A stretch of DNA of 30,221 nucleotides from JAGLCY01 sp965363725 (GTDB taxonomy: Bacteria > Krumholzibacteriota > Krumholzibacteriia > LZORAL124-64-63): positions 1 through 30,221 of the forward strand of contig CBDTUS010000022.1 in the NCBI GenBank assembly GCA_965363725.1. Reading direction: 5' to 3'. The notes beneath the pieces were generated by a model. The model searched no databases. It worked only from the letters and a program-made list of their open reading frames with translations, and was not told the origin of the DNA. Shown piece after piece: positions 15,619 to 23,099 of this stretch (positions are counted from its first letter, which is position 1; each line of letters opens with the position of its first letter). A program made the position numbers and the translations under genes.

Positions 15619-16040
15619 AGCCCGCCGCTCACCGGTCCGGCCGGCGGGGCGGCAAACACGTCCCGAACCTCGCCCTCCAGGGGCACCGCCCGACCGGTGC
15701 GGATGTCGATCACGGCAAAGGTCACCGCCGCGTCGGCCACCCGCTTGCCGGTGGCCTGGTTGATCATTTCCTGATTGATCACACCCGTCTTGGCCCCCAG
15801 CCCCCCCGGGGTGGAGTGGATTTCCAGAACGGTGTCCACCGGCGCGGGCCGCCGGTAGTTGATGGTCAGCGAAGCAATCACGATACCCAGATTCTTTTCC
15901 TTCCAATCCTGGAGATCCATGCGGTCTTCGAGGTAGGACCAACGGGCCTCTTCGAGCAGTTCCAGGTAGCGGGCATGGTTCAGGTGGCCGTAGAAATCGC
16001 AGTGGTAGCCCCGCACCCGAATGGTCCTGATGTGGCTCAT
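15615..16040 (-). CDS. Hotdog-fold acyl-CoA thioesterase (4HBT/YbgC-like)
   Basis: This 141-residue cytoplasmic protein has the 4HBT signature D-F-Y-G-H-L-N-H-A-R-Y (15-25), where Asp15 is the expected catalytic residue, followed by the LELLEEARW helix. Such enzymes hydrolyse acyl-CoA thioesters; the acyl group cannot be told. ATG 16040 is chosen because it overlaps the upstream gene's stop by an ATGA, and the signature begins at once. The gene also overlaps the downstream transporter start by ATGA, so it is the middle of a tightly coupled trio. Confidence 0.85.
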   Translation of the reverse strand: MSHIRTIRVRGYHCDFYGHLNHARYLELLEEARWSYLEDRMDLQDWKEKNLGIVIASLTINYRRPAPVDTVLEIHSTPGGLGAKTGVINQEMINQATGKRVADAAVTFAVIDIRTGRAVPLEGEVRDVFAAPPAGPVSGGL

Positions 16041-16507
16041 CGATCCACTCCCAGGTTGCTTTCCACGGCAGGACGGTAGAGACCGTCGAAAATCACCTGC
16101 CAGGTTGCGCCGTCGTCGCCCGACAGTTCCCAAAGCTGTCGCACGGTGCCGTCGGCGAAACCCCCGGTCAGGTGCAGCCGCGTGCCGCTGTTGTCCACCC
16201 AGGCCTGGTGCCAGTTCGAATCGGCCAGATCGTAGTAGTTGAAGCTCCGGCCTTCAAAAGCTCCGCCCGATGCGTGGTATTGTTCCAGGACCGTGCAGCC
16301 CCCGTGGATTTTCGTGATCCGGTTGCGGCCCACCACCTTGCCCTTGGCCTCGACATCCCACTCTCCCAACCAGAAATCGAAATGGGATGCTTCGGGCTGG
16401 CCGTAGGGCGGCGGCGGGGCAGTTTTTTTGGCGGTCTCGTCGGCAACCGCGGGAACGGTCATCAACAGGAGGACCGCCACGAACAGGGATTTCACCGTCA
16501 GTTTCAT
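16037..16507 (-). CDS. Secreted DUF1579-like protein
   Basis: This 156-residue protein has a signal peptide (about residues 1-22, ending AVA before DET), so it is probably periplasmic. The mature part has the HFDFWLGEWDVEAKG opening and the WHQAWVD and VRQLWELSGDDGATW blocks that recur in small beta-rich proteins usually labelled DUF1579; the biochemical role is unknown. The stretch between WVDNSG and VRQLWE looks shorter than in relatives I recall, which may mean a lost strand pair. Its stop overlaps the thioesterase start (ATGA). A 97-bp gap separates it from the dehydratase upstream. Confidence 0.7.
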   Translation of the reverse strand: MKLTVKSLFVAVLLLMTVPAVADETAKKTAPPPPYGQPEASHFDFWLGEWDVEAKGKVVGRNRITKIHGGCTVLEQYHASGGAFEGRSFNYYDLADSNWHQAWVDNSGTRLHLTGGFADGTVRQLWELSGDDGATWQVIFDGLYRPAVESNLGVDR

Positions 16508-16604
16508 CGTGACCTCCGGATATGGTTTCAGGTCAGGAGCCTGATGACGTCTTCTTGGTCAGGGAGGCCCCGAACCAGCAACCGGCCGCTTCAGGATGCA
16601 TGGT

Positions 16605-17564
16605 TCAATCCCCGTCCCGATCCGACAGCCAGGGCAGGCGATCCAGGTCCACATTGCCCCCCGACAGGATGATGCCGATCCGCAGACCCGCCACCTCGTC
16701 GGCATGCCCAAAGACCGCCGCCGGACAAACCGCGGACGATGGTTCGATGATGATTTTCATTCGTTCCCAGACCAGCTTCATCGCCGCGATGATCTCCGGG
16801 TCGCCGACCGTCCAGATGGCGGCCACGTGCTTGCGGATGATGGGAAAATTCCGCTGGCCCAGACTGGTAAGAAGGCCGTCGGCCACCGTGTCCGGGTTTT
16901 CCGAGGGAATGATCTTACCGGCCGCCAGGGACCTGGCCGCGTCGTCCGCGCCTTTCGGTTCGGCGGCGATGACCCGCGCGCCCGGGGCCAGGGCGCTGGT
17001 CGCCAGGGCAGACCCCGACAGCAACCCCCCACCGCCGACCGGAGTCATGACCACATCGAGGTCCGGGACCTCTTCCAGCAGCTCCAGGGCCGCGGTGCCC
17101 TGCCCGGCGATGATGCGGTCGTCGTCATAGGGATGGACGAACGCCGCACCGGTGCGAGCCACCACCTGGGCGAGGGTTTCTTCCCGGGCCTGCAAGGTGG
17201 GTTCACAGGAAATGATCTCCGCGCCGTATCCCTCCACAGCCGCCCTTTTCACCCCGGGAGCATTGGACGGCATGACGATGTGGGCCGGGATACCGCGCAG
17301 CTTGGCGGCCAGGGCCAAGGCCTGGGCATGGTTGCCCGAGGAGTGGGTCGCCACGCCCCGCGCGGCCTCTTCATCGGTCAGGGAAAGGACGGCGTTGGTG
17401 GCCCCCCGCATCTTGAAGGCCCCCACCTTCTGGAAATTTTCGCATTTGAAGAAAAGAGATGCTCCGGAGACGGCATCGAGGGCCGCGCACGTCAGGACGG
17501 GAGTGCGGTGCACGAGGCCGGCGATGCGGTCGGCGGCCTGCCTGATGTCGTCGATGGTTACCAA
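16605..17564 (-). CDS. PLP-dependent threonine/serine dehydratase (TdcB-like, no ACT domain)
   Basis: This 319-residue fold-type II PLP enzyme deaminates threonine to 2-oxobutanoate or serine to pyruvate. Lys51 in GAFKMRGA is the PLP lysine, SSGNHAQ (75-81) the substrate loop, and GGGG (177-180) the phosphate-binding loop. There is no C-terminal ACT domain, so isoleucine feedback is not expected; this favours a catabolic role or a serine racemase. The start is TTG at 17564, well supported by AGGGGA a few bases upstream. It follows the symporter by 42 bp in the same direction, which hints that the imported substrate is threonine, serine or a similar hydroxy amino acid (inference). Confidence 0.9.
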   Translation of the reverse strand: MVTIDDIRQAADRIAGLVHRTPVLTCAALDAVSGASLFFKCENFQKVGAFKMRGATNAVLSLTDEEAARGVATHSSGNHAQALALAAKLRGIPAHIVMPSNAPGVKRAAVEGYGAEIISCEPTLQAREETLAQVVARTGAAFVHPYDDDRIIAGQGTAALELLEEVPDLDVVMTPVGGGGLLSGSALATSALAPGARVIAAEPKGADDAARSLAAGKIIPSENPDTVADGLLTSLGQRNFPIIRKHVAAIWTVGDPEIIAAMKLVWERMKIIIEPSSAVCPAAVFGHADEVAGLRIGIILSGGNVDLDRLPWLSDRDGD

Positions 17565-17606
17565 GCTGTTCCCCTGCCGGTCGGGTCAAAAGAGCGCCGG
17601 CAGAGT

Positions 17607-19067
17607 CTACCTTGATCCCCAGGCCTTGTCCACGCCCTCCCGCGGTGCGGGGCGTCCAGCGAACGTCCCGATCACGATGACAATCAACCCCACGGTCGTA
17701 CCCACCACGAAGCCGTGGATTCCCGCCAAGCCCTCCGGCAGTTCCGGCAGCCAGCCGATGCGCGGCCACGCCTGCCACAGCAGGGCCGCGGTTACGCCGA
17801 CGACCATGCTCCACAGTGCTGCCCGGGGACTGGTCCGCTTCCAGTAAAGACCGAACAGCAGGGGCCACAGATTGGTCGAAGCGATCACCGCCCAGGAGAA
17901 GGCGGTCAGCACCAGCACGAGGGCCGGGGGCTTCAGCGCGATCAACAGACTGATGACCCCCACCGCCAGGCTCATCACGCGGTTGGCTTTCAGTTCGGCG
18001 GCCGGAGTCAAGGTTCGGCCGAGGCCATGGATCCAGACGTCGTTGACCATCGAACTGGAAATGATGATCAGCACCCCGGCAAAAGTACTCATCCCGGCGG
18101 CCACCACGCCGGCCAGGAACAGGGCGCCGCCCCAGTCGTTCAGGACCAGCTTCGTCAGGGCGGGTATCGCCTGATCGGCGCTGGCCAGTTCGGGCACCAG
18201 GACACGCGCGATCGCCCCGGTCAAGTAGGGTAACAACGCGACCGAGGCACCGATGGTCACGATCACCGTGCCCAGCCGGATCATCTTGTCGCTCTTGATC
18301 GAGTAGAAACGCACCAGCAGTTGCGGCATGCCCCAGGTGCCCAGGCTGACGATGAGCGTGAAGCTGATGAGACCCGCCCAACCCCAGACCCCGGGTGTGT
18401 CGACCAGACCCGGGTCCACGTTGTTCAGCCGGTCCACCAGGGCCGTCATGCCCCCCACTTTCTGCAGGGACATGAAGGTCAAGAGGGTCAAAGCGGCGAT
18501 CATCACCAGGGCCTGGACGAAGCTTGTCCAGACCACGGCCAGGTAACCCCCGACCGAGGTGTAGAAGAGGATCACCACGCCGGAAATGACGACTCCGCTC
18601 CAGTAGGGCAGGTCCATCAACACTTCAAATGAATTGGCCATCCCCTTGAGAACACTGACATTGTAGATGATTAAAAACAGCCCCGTGGTCGCCGCACTGA
18701 AAATCCTGGCCTCCGCCGACCCGTACCGTCCGGCGAAAAATCCCGGCAGGGTCATGGCGTCCAGGTTTTCGGTGAATCGGCGAATCCGGCGGCCCAGGAC
18801 GATCCAGGCCAGCGTGGTGCCGACCAGGACATTGCCCGCCCCCACCCAAAGCGTGGACAGCCCGAATTTCCAGCCGAAGGCCCCGCCGCCGATGATCACC
18901 ACACTCGAATAGTAGGCCGCCACGAACGACAGGGCAGTGACCCAGGGGCCGACCGACCGGCCGCCGATGGCGAAGTCTCCCACGCTGCGGCTGCGTTTGC
19001 TCATGACCATGCCGATGGCCGCCAGCATGCCCAGGTAAACCACCAGGACGATGACGTAGACCATCAT
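17607..19067 (-). CDS. Sodium:solute symporter family (SSS/SLC5) transporter
   Basis: This 486-residue inner-membrane protein has about 13 hydrophobic helices and the SSS-family layout: the N-terminal YLGMLAAIG helix, DFAIGGRSVGPWVTALS, the AYYSS segment and FYTSVGGYLAVVWTSFVQ near residue 170. It drives uptake of a small organic solute with sodium. ATG 19067 overlaps the stop of the 40-residue upstream ORF (ATGA). The dehydratase downstream and the outer-membrane barrel upstream suggest a dedicated uptake operon. The substrate is not readable from the sequence; amino acids or organic acids are both common in the family. Confidence 0.9.
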   Translation of the reverse strand: MMVYVIVLVVYLGMLAAIGMVMSKRSRSVGDFAIGGRSVGPWVTALSFVAAYYSSVVIIGGGAFGWKFGLSTLWVGAGNVLVGTTLAWIVLGRRIRRFTENLDAMTLPGFFAGRYGSAEARIFSAATTGLFLIIYNVSVLKGMANSFEVLMDLPYWSGVVISGVVILFYTSVGGYLAVVWTSFVQALVMIAALTLLTFMSLQKVGGMTALVDRLNNVDPGLVDTPGVWGWAGLISFTLIVSLGTWGMPQLLVRFYSIKSDKMIRLGTVIVTIGASVALLPYLTGAIARVLVPELASADQAIPALTKLVLNDWGGALFLAGVVAAGMSTFAGVLIIISSSMVNDVWIHGLGRTLTPAAELKANRVMSLAVGVISLLIALKPPALVLVLTAFSWAVIASTNLWPLLFGLYWKRTSPRAALWSMVVGVTAALLWQAWPRIGWLPELPEGLAGIHGFVVGTTVGLIVIVIGTFAGRPAPREGVDKAWGSR

Positions 19068-19186
19068 GACCGGTCCTCCCTTTCACGCCATTTGTCGATC
19101 AGCGCCCAGACCAGTGCCAGCAGGATCGTCCCGCCCAGGACCAGGAAGGCTCCGAAGGTGAGCCAGGGCATGTGAAACGGTGCCAT
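19064..19186 (-). CDS. 40-residue single-TM protein, probable symporter accessory subunit
   Basis: A short frame of 40 codons starts at ATG 19186, with AAGGA 6 bases upstream, 12 bp after the barrel gene. It ends in TGA overlapping the symporter ATG. The product starts MAPFHMPW, has one hydrophobic helix (about residues 9-30) and a charged tail (DKWREREDRS). The ribosome site, the ATGA coupling and the clean TM helix argue for a real gene. Small one-TM partners encoded just before SSS symporters are known, so a stabilising or regulatory subunit is likely, but that is inference from position. Confidence 0.78.
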   Translation of the reverse strand: MAPFHMPWLTFGAFLVLGGTILLALVWALIDKWREREDRS

Positions 19187-19198
19187 GTTTGTTCCTTA

Positions 19199-20452
19199 CT
19201 AGAGCGCGTAGGCGAACTGCCAACGCAGGAAATGAACCGTGTCGGTCAGGGGATCCAGACCTCCCCGGCCGTCGTGGAAACCTCCGGGGATCAGCATCTC
19301 CCACAGCAGGTGGCCGTCCAGGCTCTTCACCAGGTCGAACTTTATTTCGGTCTGCGTCAGGGTTCCGCGGGACGTCCAGTCGGTCTGTGGGGCCAGCAGA
19401 TAGTAGGCGCTGAACCGGAAGCGAAACGCCTGGCCCAGGGGTCGGGTCACGGTGGCGTGGGGCCCGGCGATGTTCTCCCACGCCGCCACGTTGATCCGCC
19501 CTGGCGTGCTTTCTCCGATCAGGGTGTAGATATAGAGTTCGCTCCATTTGGGCCAGCGTCCCCAGGGCGTGCGAAAAGTCCGCAGCTGATCTCCGGCTCC
19601 CGAATAGTGAAAATACCCGGCCCGACCCTTCCACTTGGCGCCAAGATCGTCCTCGAGGTGGACCTGCAGGGCGAAGGCTAAACCATCGGGGGTGTCCGCG
19701 GTGCCGGTTTGTCCCTTCTGGTACTGGACCGCCAGTTCCGCCAACCAGGAACCGGCTTCCCCGAACTGGCGATCGGTACGCCCGCCAAGGGTCAGGGTCT
19801 GCAGATGGGGCAGATTGTGGTCGGGGTCCACTTCGTTCTTCCAGATGGCCGACCACTTGAATTTGCCCCGGGCCAGTCGGGCCGCCAGCGCGGTCTCGTC
19901 GGCATCGGTCAGGGGCAGGTCCTCGTCCCCGGCCAGCACGATGGGATCCCGTTTGGGGTTGTGGATAAGGGCCAGGTCCAGATCGCCCCCCACCCAGGGA
20001 GTCTGGAAACGCAAGGCATTCATGTAGATGCTGCGGCTGCCATCCAGGGGATGGCCTTCGAGCATGAGAAAACCCCGGTCCCAGATGATATTCTGGCGGC
20101 CGAGGGTCAAACGGGTTTCCGCACCGGTGGACCATTTCCAGTAGGCCTGATCGAGGATGAGCTCGTTCCAGTCGAAGACGGGCTGAGCGGGACCGATAAA
20201 ACGCCGATGCTCGTTGGTCAGCAGGATCTTGCCACGGTGATGGTCCGAAGAAGCCTCCGCTCCCAGCCGGGTGCGGAAACGGATCCAGTTGCGGTTGGGG
20301 TCGGGCGCGAAGTAGTAGACACCATCGAGAATTTCCTGGCGAACCCGGATATCAAATAGCGGGGATACGGTGAAGGACGAGGTGTCCTCCGCCGCTACGG
20401 CAAGGATCGGCAGAACCACCAGAACCAGGAAAACCAAGGCTGAAAATCGCAC
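19199..20452 (-). CDS. Alginate-export (AlgE)-like outer-membrane beta-barrel
   Basis: This 417-residue protein has a signal peptide (about 1-20, ending AVAAED) and a long run of alternating-hydrophobicity strands rich in Trp, Tyr and Arg (LTLGRQNIIWDRGF, GRAGYFHYSG, FRFRFSAYYLLAP). It ends FLRWQFAYAL, with the aromatic/hydrophobic last strand typical of outer-membrane barrels. The pattern matches the alginate-export/porin-like family, which forms selective outer-membrane channels; alginate itself is not implied. GTG 20452 is preferred over GTG 20458 because AAAGGG then has normal spacing. It heads the operon with the small TM protein, symporter and dehydratase. Confidence 0.82.
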   Translation of the reverse strand: MRFSALVFLVLVVLPILAVAAEDTSSFTVSPLFDIRVRQEILDGVYYFAPDPNRNWIRFRTRLGAEASSDHHRGKILLTNEHRRFIGPAQPVFDWNELILDQAYWKWSTGAETRLTLGRQNIIWDRGFLMLEGHPLDGSRSIYMNALRFQTPWVGGDLDLALIHNPKRDPIVLAGDEDLPLTDADETALAARLARGKFKWSAIWKNEVDPDHNLPHLQTLTLGGRTDRQFGEAGSWLAELAVQYQKGQTGTADTPDGLAFALQVHLEDDLGAKWKGRAGYFHYSGAGDQLRTFRTPWGRWPKWSELYIYTLIGESTPGRINVAAWENIAGPHATVTRPLGQAFRFRFSAYYLLAPQTDWTSRGTLTQTEIKFDLVKSLDGHLLWEMLIPGGFHDGRGGLDPLTDTVHFLRWQFAYAL

Positions 20453-20520
20453 GGCCACCCTTTCGGTGCCCCCAACTATGGGGCCGAGTTTTCAGCTTGG
20501 CAAGGCCTGTCCCCGGGCAT

Positions 20521-20547
20521 GAAAAAGACCGTCCCTGGGGACGGTCC
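20521..20547 (-). terminator. Intrinsic terminator after the RRM gene
   Basis: GACCGTCC (20527-20534) pairs with GGACGGTC (20539-20546) around a 4-base loop. Reading leftward, TTTTT (complement of 20522-20526) follows. It lies 30 bp past the RRM stop and before the barrel gene. Confidence 0.88.
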
Positions 20548-20576
20548 AACACCTCGATCCTGCCATCGGCCGAATT

Positions 20577-20846
20577 TTACCAGGATCGCCGGGGGGGCCT
20601 GGCGCCGCGGTCCCGCGCCTCGTTGACGCGCAGGGTTCGGCCCTCGAAATCGGCGCCGTCCAGGGCGTCGATCGCCTTGTCCGCGGCCTCGGGATCCATC
20701 TCCACGAATCCGAAGCCCCGCGACCGGCCGGTTTCACGGTCGGTGACCAGGGTGACCTTACCCACCTCACCGTGGCGGCTGAACAATTCCAACACTTCAT
20801 TCTCCGAGGCCGATAACGGCAGATTCCCCAGATATATTGTTTTCAT
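20577..20846 (-). CDS. Single-RRM RNA-binding protein
   Basis: This 89-residue cytoplasmic protein is essentially one RNA recognition motif. RNP2 is IYLGNL (4-9) and RNP1 is RGFGFVEM (43-50), with the RNA-stacking aromatics Tyr5, Phe45 and Phe47 all present. A short basic tail (ARDRGARPPRRSW) follows. Bacterial proteins of this kind bind single-stranded RNA and are often cold-related, but the role here is unknown. It lies between two strong terminators with only about 40 bp upstream, so it is probably a monocistronic unit with a very compact promoter, or is fed by readthrough. Confidence 0.92.
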   Translation of the reverse strand: MKTIYLGNLPLSASENEVLELFSRHGEVGKVTLVTDRETGRSRGFGFVEMDPEAADKAIDALDGADFEGRTLRVNEARDRGARPPRRSW

Positions 20847-20886
20847 TCCACACTCCCGACCGCTGGTGGCATTCGGATCACCCTTG

Positions 20887-20938
20887 AAAAAAAAAAATAA
20901 TAAACGGGGACCTCCGCCACCGGAAGCCCCCGTTTATT
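20887..20938 (-). terminator. Strong intrinsic terminator of the decarboxylase/DsbD-like operon
   Basis: An 11-bp outer stem (20899-20909 with 20928-20938) carries an inner TCCG/CGGA stem (913-916 with 921-924 of 20 kb). Reading leftward it is followed by a run of 11 T (complement of 20887-20897). It lies 13 bp after the DsbD-alpha-like stop. Confidence 0.9.
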
Positions 20939-20951
20939 CATGCGGCCAGGT

Positions 20952-21425
20952 CTATTCGACCTTCAGTTTCACCACCACCGGCAAAAATGCCGGAGCCAGG
21001 CAGACCTTGTCGTCACAGGCCTGAACGGTTACCGAGAAAGCCAACTCGTGCTCTCCTGCGGGCAGGGCGGCGGGCACCAGGGCCGAAGCCTTGATCACGT
21101 CCTGGCCTTCGATCATCACCACCATGTCGCCGAAGAATTCCTTCTCGTGCCCGGCGGGGTAAACCGCCTGGAAATCCTCGAGGGGAAAGCCCTCCTCCGG
21201 GGCCAGATCCACCCCGATGAAGTTGGTGTCGCCGTGGGCGTAGATGTGCCACGTTTCACCGATGTCCAGCTTCACTTCGAAGGATACCCGTTCGCCCGCC
21301 GCAGCGCTCACGGCGGTCGGGTGGGCCTTGGCCGCGACCACGTCGGCGGAACCCTTCATCGCCCCCAGGGCCAAGCTGGCCGAAACAGCGGTGATCAGCA
21401 GGGTGAACAATACGATCCGTTTCAT
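20952..21425 (-). CDS. Stand-alone DsbD-alpha-like (DsbD N-terminal domain) periplasmic protein
   Basis: This 157-residue protein has a signal peptide (about 1-21) and a beta-rich mature part. It resembles the N-terminal domain of the thiol:disulfide interchange protein DsbD: the W-H-I-Y block, the FPLEDFQAVYP segment, and near the end VQACDDKVCLAP with Cys137 and Cys142. That pair corresponds to the redox pair of DsbD-alpha, with four instead of about five residues between. The transmembrane and thioredoxin domains of DsbD are absent, and no partner is nearby. It may pass electrons in the periplasm with a separate CcdA/DsbD; this is inferred. It is the last gene of its operon, 28 bp after the decarboxylase. 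Confidence 0.75.
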   Translation of the reverse strand: MKRIVLFTLLITAVSASLALGAMKGSADVVAAKAHPTAVSAAAGERVSFEVKLDIGETWHIYAHGDTNFIGVDLAPEEGFPLEDFQAVYPAGHEKEFFGDMVVMIEGQDVIKASALVPAALPAGEHELAFSVTVQACDDKVCLAPAFLPVVVKLKVE

Positions 21426-21453
21426 CGAATACCTCCGGAAAGTCCTACCGTTT

Positions 21454-23094
21454 TCAGGTTGCCAGAATCCTGTCGGCGGCCCGGCGGATAACCTGGGCCA
21501 GCCTCTCGATATCGGTCTGCTCCATGGAGCGGTTTTCCACGTTGACCCGCAGGGCCACCTGGCCGTTCAGCACCGTGAAACTGAACCAGGCATCGCCCTC
21601 ACGCTCGACCAGATCCTGCAGATCGCGGTTGAGATGATCGTTGGTTGCGGAATCAAACCGTAAACCACCGTCGGCGTCCCTTGGTTCCCACCTAAAATTG
21701 CAGATCCCCAGGGTGTTGGGCCCCAGGATCCGGAAATCCGGCTGCCGGCGCATGCGGGCGGCCAGGATTCGGGCCAGTTCGATGTCCTTCTCCACCCAGG
21801 CGGCAAATTGGCGGCGGCCCACCGAGCGGAAGGTCAGCCACAGCTTCAGGGCGTTCAAACGCCTGCTGCCCTGGATACCGTACTGGAAAAAATTGACTTT
21901 GTCTCCCATGTGGAAGCTGCGTTCATCGGGAATCACCCTGTGCCCCGCCCCGTTGCTCCGGGTTTCGTCGGAGGGTTCCTTCATCACCTTTTCCATGTAG
22001 TACTCGGGATGGACCAGGAAGCTGCGCCTCAGGAAATCCCCGTCGCGCACCAGGATCCCCCCCGCGGAAAAGGGCATGTAGAACCATTTGTGGGGATCAA
22101 CGGTGATCGAATCGGCCTGGCCGATGCCCCTGAGCATCGGCCCGTACATCTCCGACAGGACGACCGCGCCGCCGTAGGCCGCGTCCACATGGAACCAGCA
22201 GCTGTACTTCCTCGCCATCTCGGCCAGGCGGTCCAGCTTGTCGATGCTGCCGGTATTGGTGGTCCCGGCGATGCCGATGATGCACGCCGGCTTCAGGCCC
22301 TGGGCCAAATCCTCACGAATGCGGGCTTCCAGGGCTTCGAGGTCGATCCGGAACAGGTCATCATGGGGTATCTTGCGCAGCTGTCCCCGCCCGAGGCCCA
22401 GCAGGTCGACGGCCTTGTCGAAACTGTAGTGGCCCTGCCCGGAAACGTAGAAGGTGAGCTCGGCGATTTCCGACCCCGGGCCGGCGAGATTGTCCACCTG
22501 GGACAGGTCGCGGCCAAGCGCCTTGTTGATCGCCAGCTTGAGACCGGTGATGTTGGCGAGCGACCCCCCGTCGGTCATGGTGCCGAAACTGCCCTCGGGC
22601 AACCCGAACAATTCGCACAACCAGCGCACCACCCTCTTTTCGATGGCCGTGCCCGAGGGAGCGTGTCGCCAGGAGGCGGCATTCTGGTTCATGGCCGAAC
22701 AGAGGGCCTCGCTGAACACCGCCACCGGCAAGGGCGCGGGGTTCATCATCCCGAAATAGCGGCGGCTGCCGATCGCCATGGTGTTGGGGAAAACGCGGGT
22801 CCGGCAATCCTGGATCAGGTCCACAAACGGGGTTCCCTCCTCGGGCAGGTCCTCTTCGAACATGTCGTCCATGCCGGAGGGCGAAAGAGGTCCGTAGACC
22901 CGCCGGCCTTCCAGGCCCTTGAGGTACTCCACGATCAGGTCGACCATGGAGTAGCCCATTTCCCGCAGTCCCGGTTCATCGTGGGAAAAATCGGCACCCA
23001 GGCGGTCCCGCGCCTCGGTTGGCAGGTCATCTCCTCCACCGGCCGCAAAGGGCCGGCCAGGGTGGCCTTTTTCCTCATCCCATTTCGCGCTCAC
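21454..23094 (-). CDS. Group II PLP-dependent amino acid decarboxylase
   Basis: This 546-residue cytoplasmic enzyme belongs to the aromatic-amino-acid/glutamate/tyrosine decarboxylase family. It has NPAPLPVAVFSEALCSAMNQ (118-137), TDGGSLAN (174-181), H222, FHVDAAYGG with Asp304 and the PLP lysine Lys336 in VDPHKWFYMP. Relatives act on aromatic amino acids, glutamate, aspartate or 2,4-diaminobutyrate, and the substrate cannot be fixed here. Length and the HAPSGTAIEK segment fit the aromatic/tyrosine-type branch best. An N-terminal extension of about 35 residues (Gly/Asp-rich) is unusual. The start is GTG at 23094, 5 bp after the HAD stop, so the genes are co-transcribed. Confidence 0.9.
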   Translation of the reverse strand: MSAKWDEEKGHPGRPFAAGGGDDLPTEARDRLGADFSHDEPGLREMGYSMVDLIVEYLKGLEGRRVYGPLSPSGMDDMFEEDLPEEGTPFVDLIQDCRTRVFPNTMAIGSRRYFGMMNPAPLPVAVFSEALCSAMNQNAASWRHAPSGTAIEKRVVRWLCELFGLPEGSFGTMTDGGSLANITGLKLAINKALGRDLSQVDNLAGPGSEIAELTFYVSGQGHYSFDKAVDLLGLGRGQLRKIPHDDLFRIDLEALEARIREDLAQGLKPACIIGIAGTTNTGSIDKLDRLAEMARKYSCWFHVDAAYGGAVVLSEMYGPMLRGIGQADSITVDPHKWFYMPFSAGGILVRDGDFLRRSFLVHPEYYMEKVMKEPSDETRSNGAGHRVIPDERSFHMGDKVNFFQYGIQGSRRLNALKLWLTFRSVGRRQFAAWVEKDIELARILAARMRRQPDFRILGPNTLGICNFRWEPRDADGGLRFDSATNDHLNRDLQDLVEREGDAWFSFTVLNGQVALRVNVENRSMEQTDIERLAQVIRRAADRILAT

Positions 23095-23099
23095 GCTGC

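Noticed and set aside
15619..15942. N-terminal extension of the Nramp-like frame
   Set aside because: This part is an out-of-frame reading of the thioesterase gene; the ATGA overlap at 15615-15618 sets the true start.
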